Assembly (NCBI GenBank): GCA_963804885.1
Contig: CAWDSF010000005.1
Location: 124,001-188,000 of the forward strand
Direction of reading: 5' to 3'
DNA: 64,000 nucleotides
Source: PALSA-1004 sp963804885
Lineage (GTDB): Bacteria > Pseudomonadota > Gammaproteobacteria > Burkholderiales > SG8-41
Under the pieces are notes generated by a model that was not told where the DNA came from, made no database searches, and saw only the letters and a program-made list of their open reading frames with translations. The position numbers and the translations under genes were made by a program. Below are positions 63,971 through 64,000 of this stretch, piece by piece (the stretch's first letter is position 1; each line of letters starts with the position of its first letter).

Positions 63971-64000
63971 ACTTGCATTCTAGTCTTCTTACCGCAAAAT

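Overview
The window looks like a chromosomal segment of a high-GC betaproteobacterium, most likely a soil or sediment Burkholderiales. The reasons are the high GC and GC3, fourteen Bug-type (TctC family) periplasmic receptors, betaproteobacterial-style nitrate assimilation genes and a lysine tRNA with encoded CCA. The name of the species cannot be read from the sequence.

Layout. 1-6690 is a nitrate assimilation locus on the minus strand: nasA, a YbiB/TrpD2-like gene and the ANTAR regulator nasT, then nrtA and a partial nrtB. Two sigma-54 promoters and a complete ANTAR-type antitermination leader tie these together. 6890-8174 holds small envelope proteins. 8292-25413 is a catabolic and accessory region of Bug receptors, MmgE/PrpD, formamidase-like, Ldh-like and amidohydrolase genes, a UGA-containing fusion gene and an IS110 insertion sequence. 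25423-37772 holds varied housekeeping and stress genes: MBL-fold, hemerythrin-like, TauD-like, MmgE/PrpD, a hybrid histidine kinase, CHRD and RNase II-like. 37813-43767 has Bug, VOC and CoA-transferase genes and a two-gene UGSC selenoprotein unit. 44083-50857 has a J-like membrane protein, a diheme-type cytochrome and a beta-glucan synthesis locus (GT2-GH17 fusion plus a GH17 protein). 50920-63970 has a glutaredoxin-DinB selenoprotein, more Bug and MmgE/PrpD genes, tRNA-Lys, Pcm, PsiF, an LLM oxidoreductase, a DapA-like enzyme, an SDR and a DadA-like oxidase.

The most unusual content is three separate in-frame UGA codons that very probably encode selenocysteine: 10717 (U-G-N-C), 42137 (U-G-S-C) and 51651 on the minus strand (U-S-S-C in a glutaredoxin fold). 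Each has a stem-loop just downstream. The UGSC domain is fused to a 'WSDGLP' domain in one locus and encoded next to a stand-alone copy of it in the other, so the two domains probably work together.

The sequence also carries about seventeen apparent one-base insertions in otherwise well conserved genes and at most one apparent deletion. This bias suggests sequence or assembly error more than gene decay, so split genes are annotated here across the shift.
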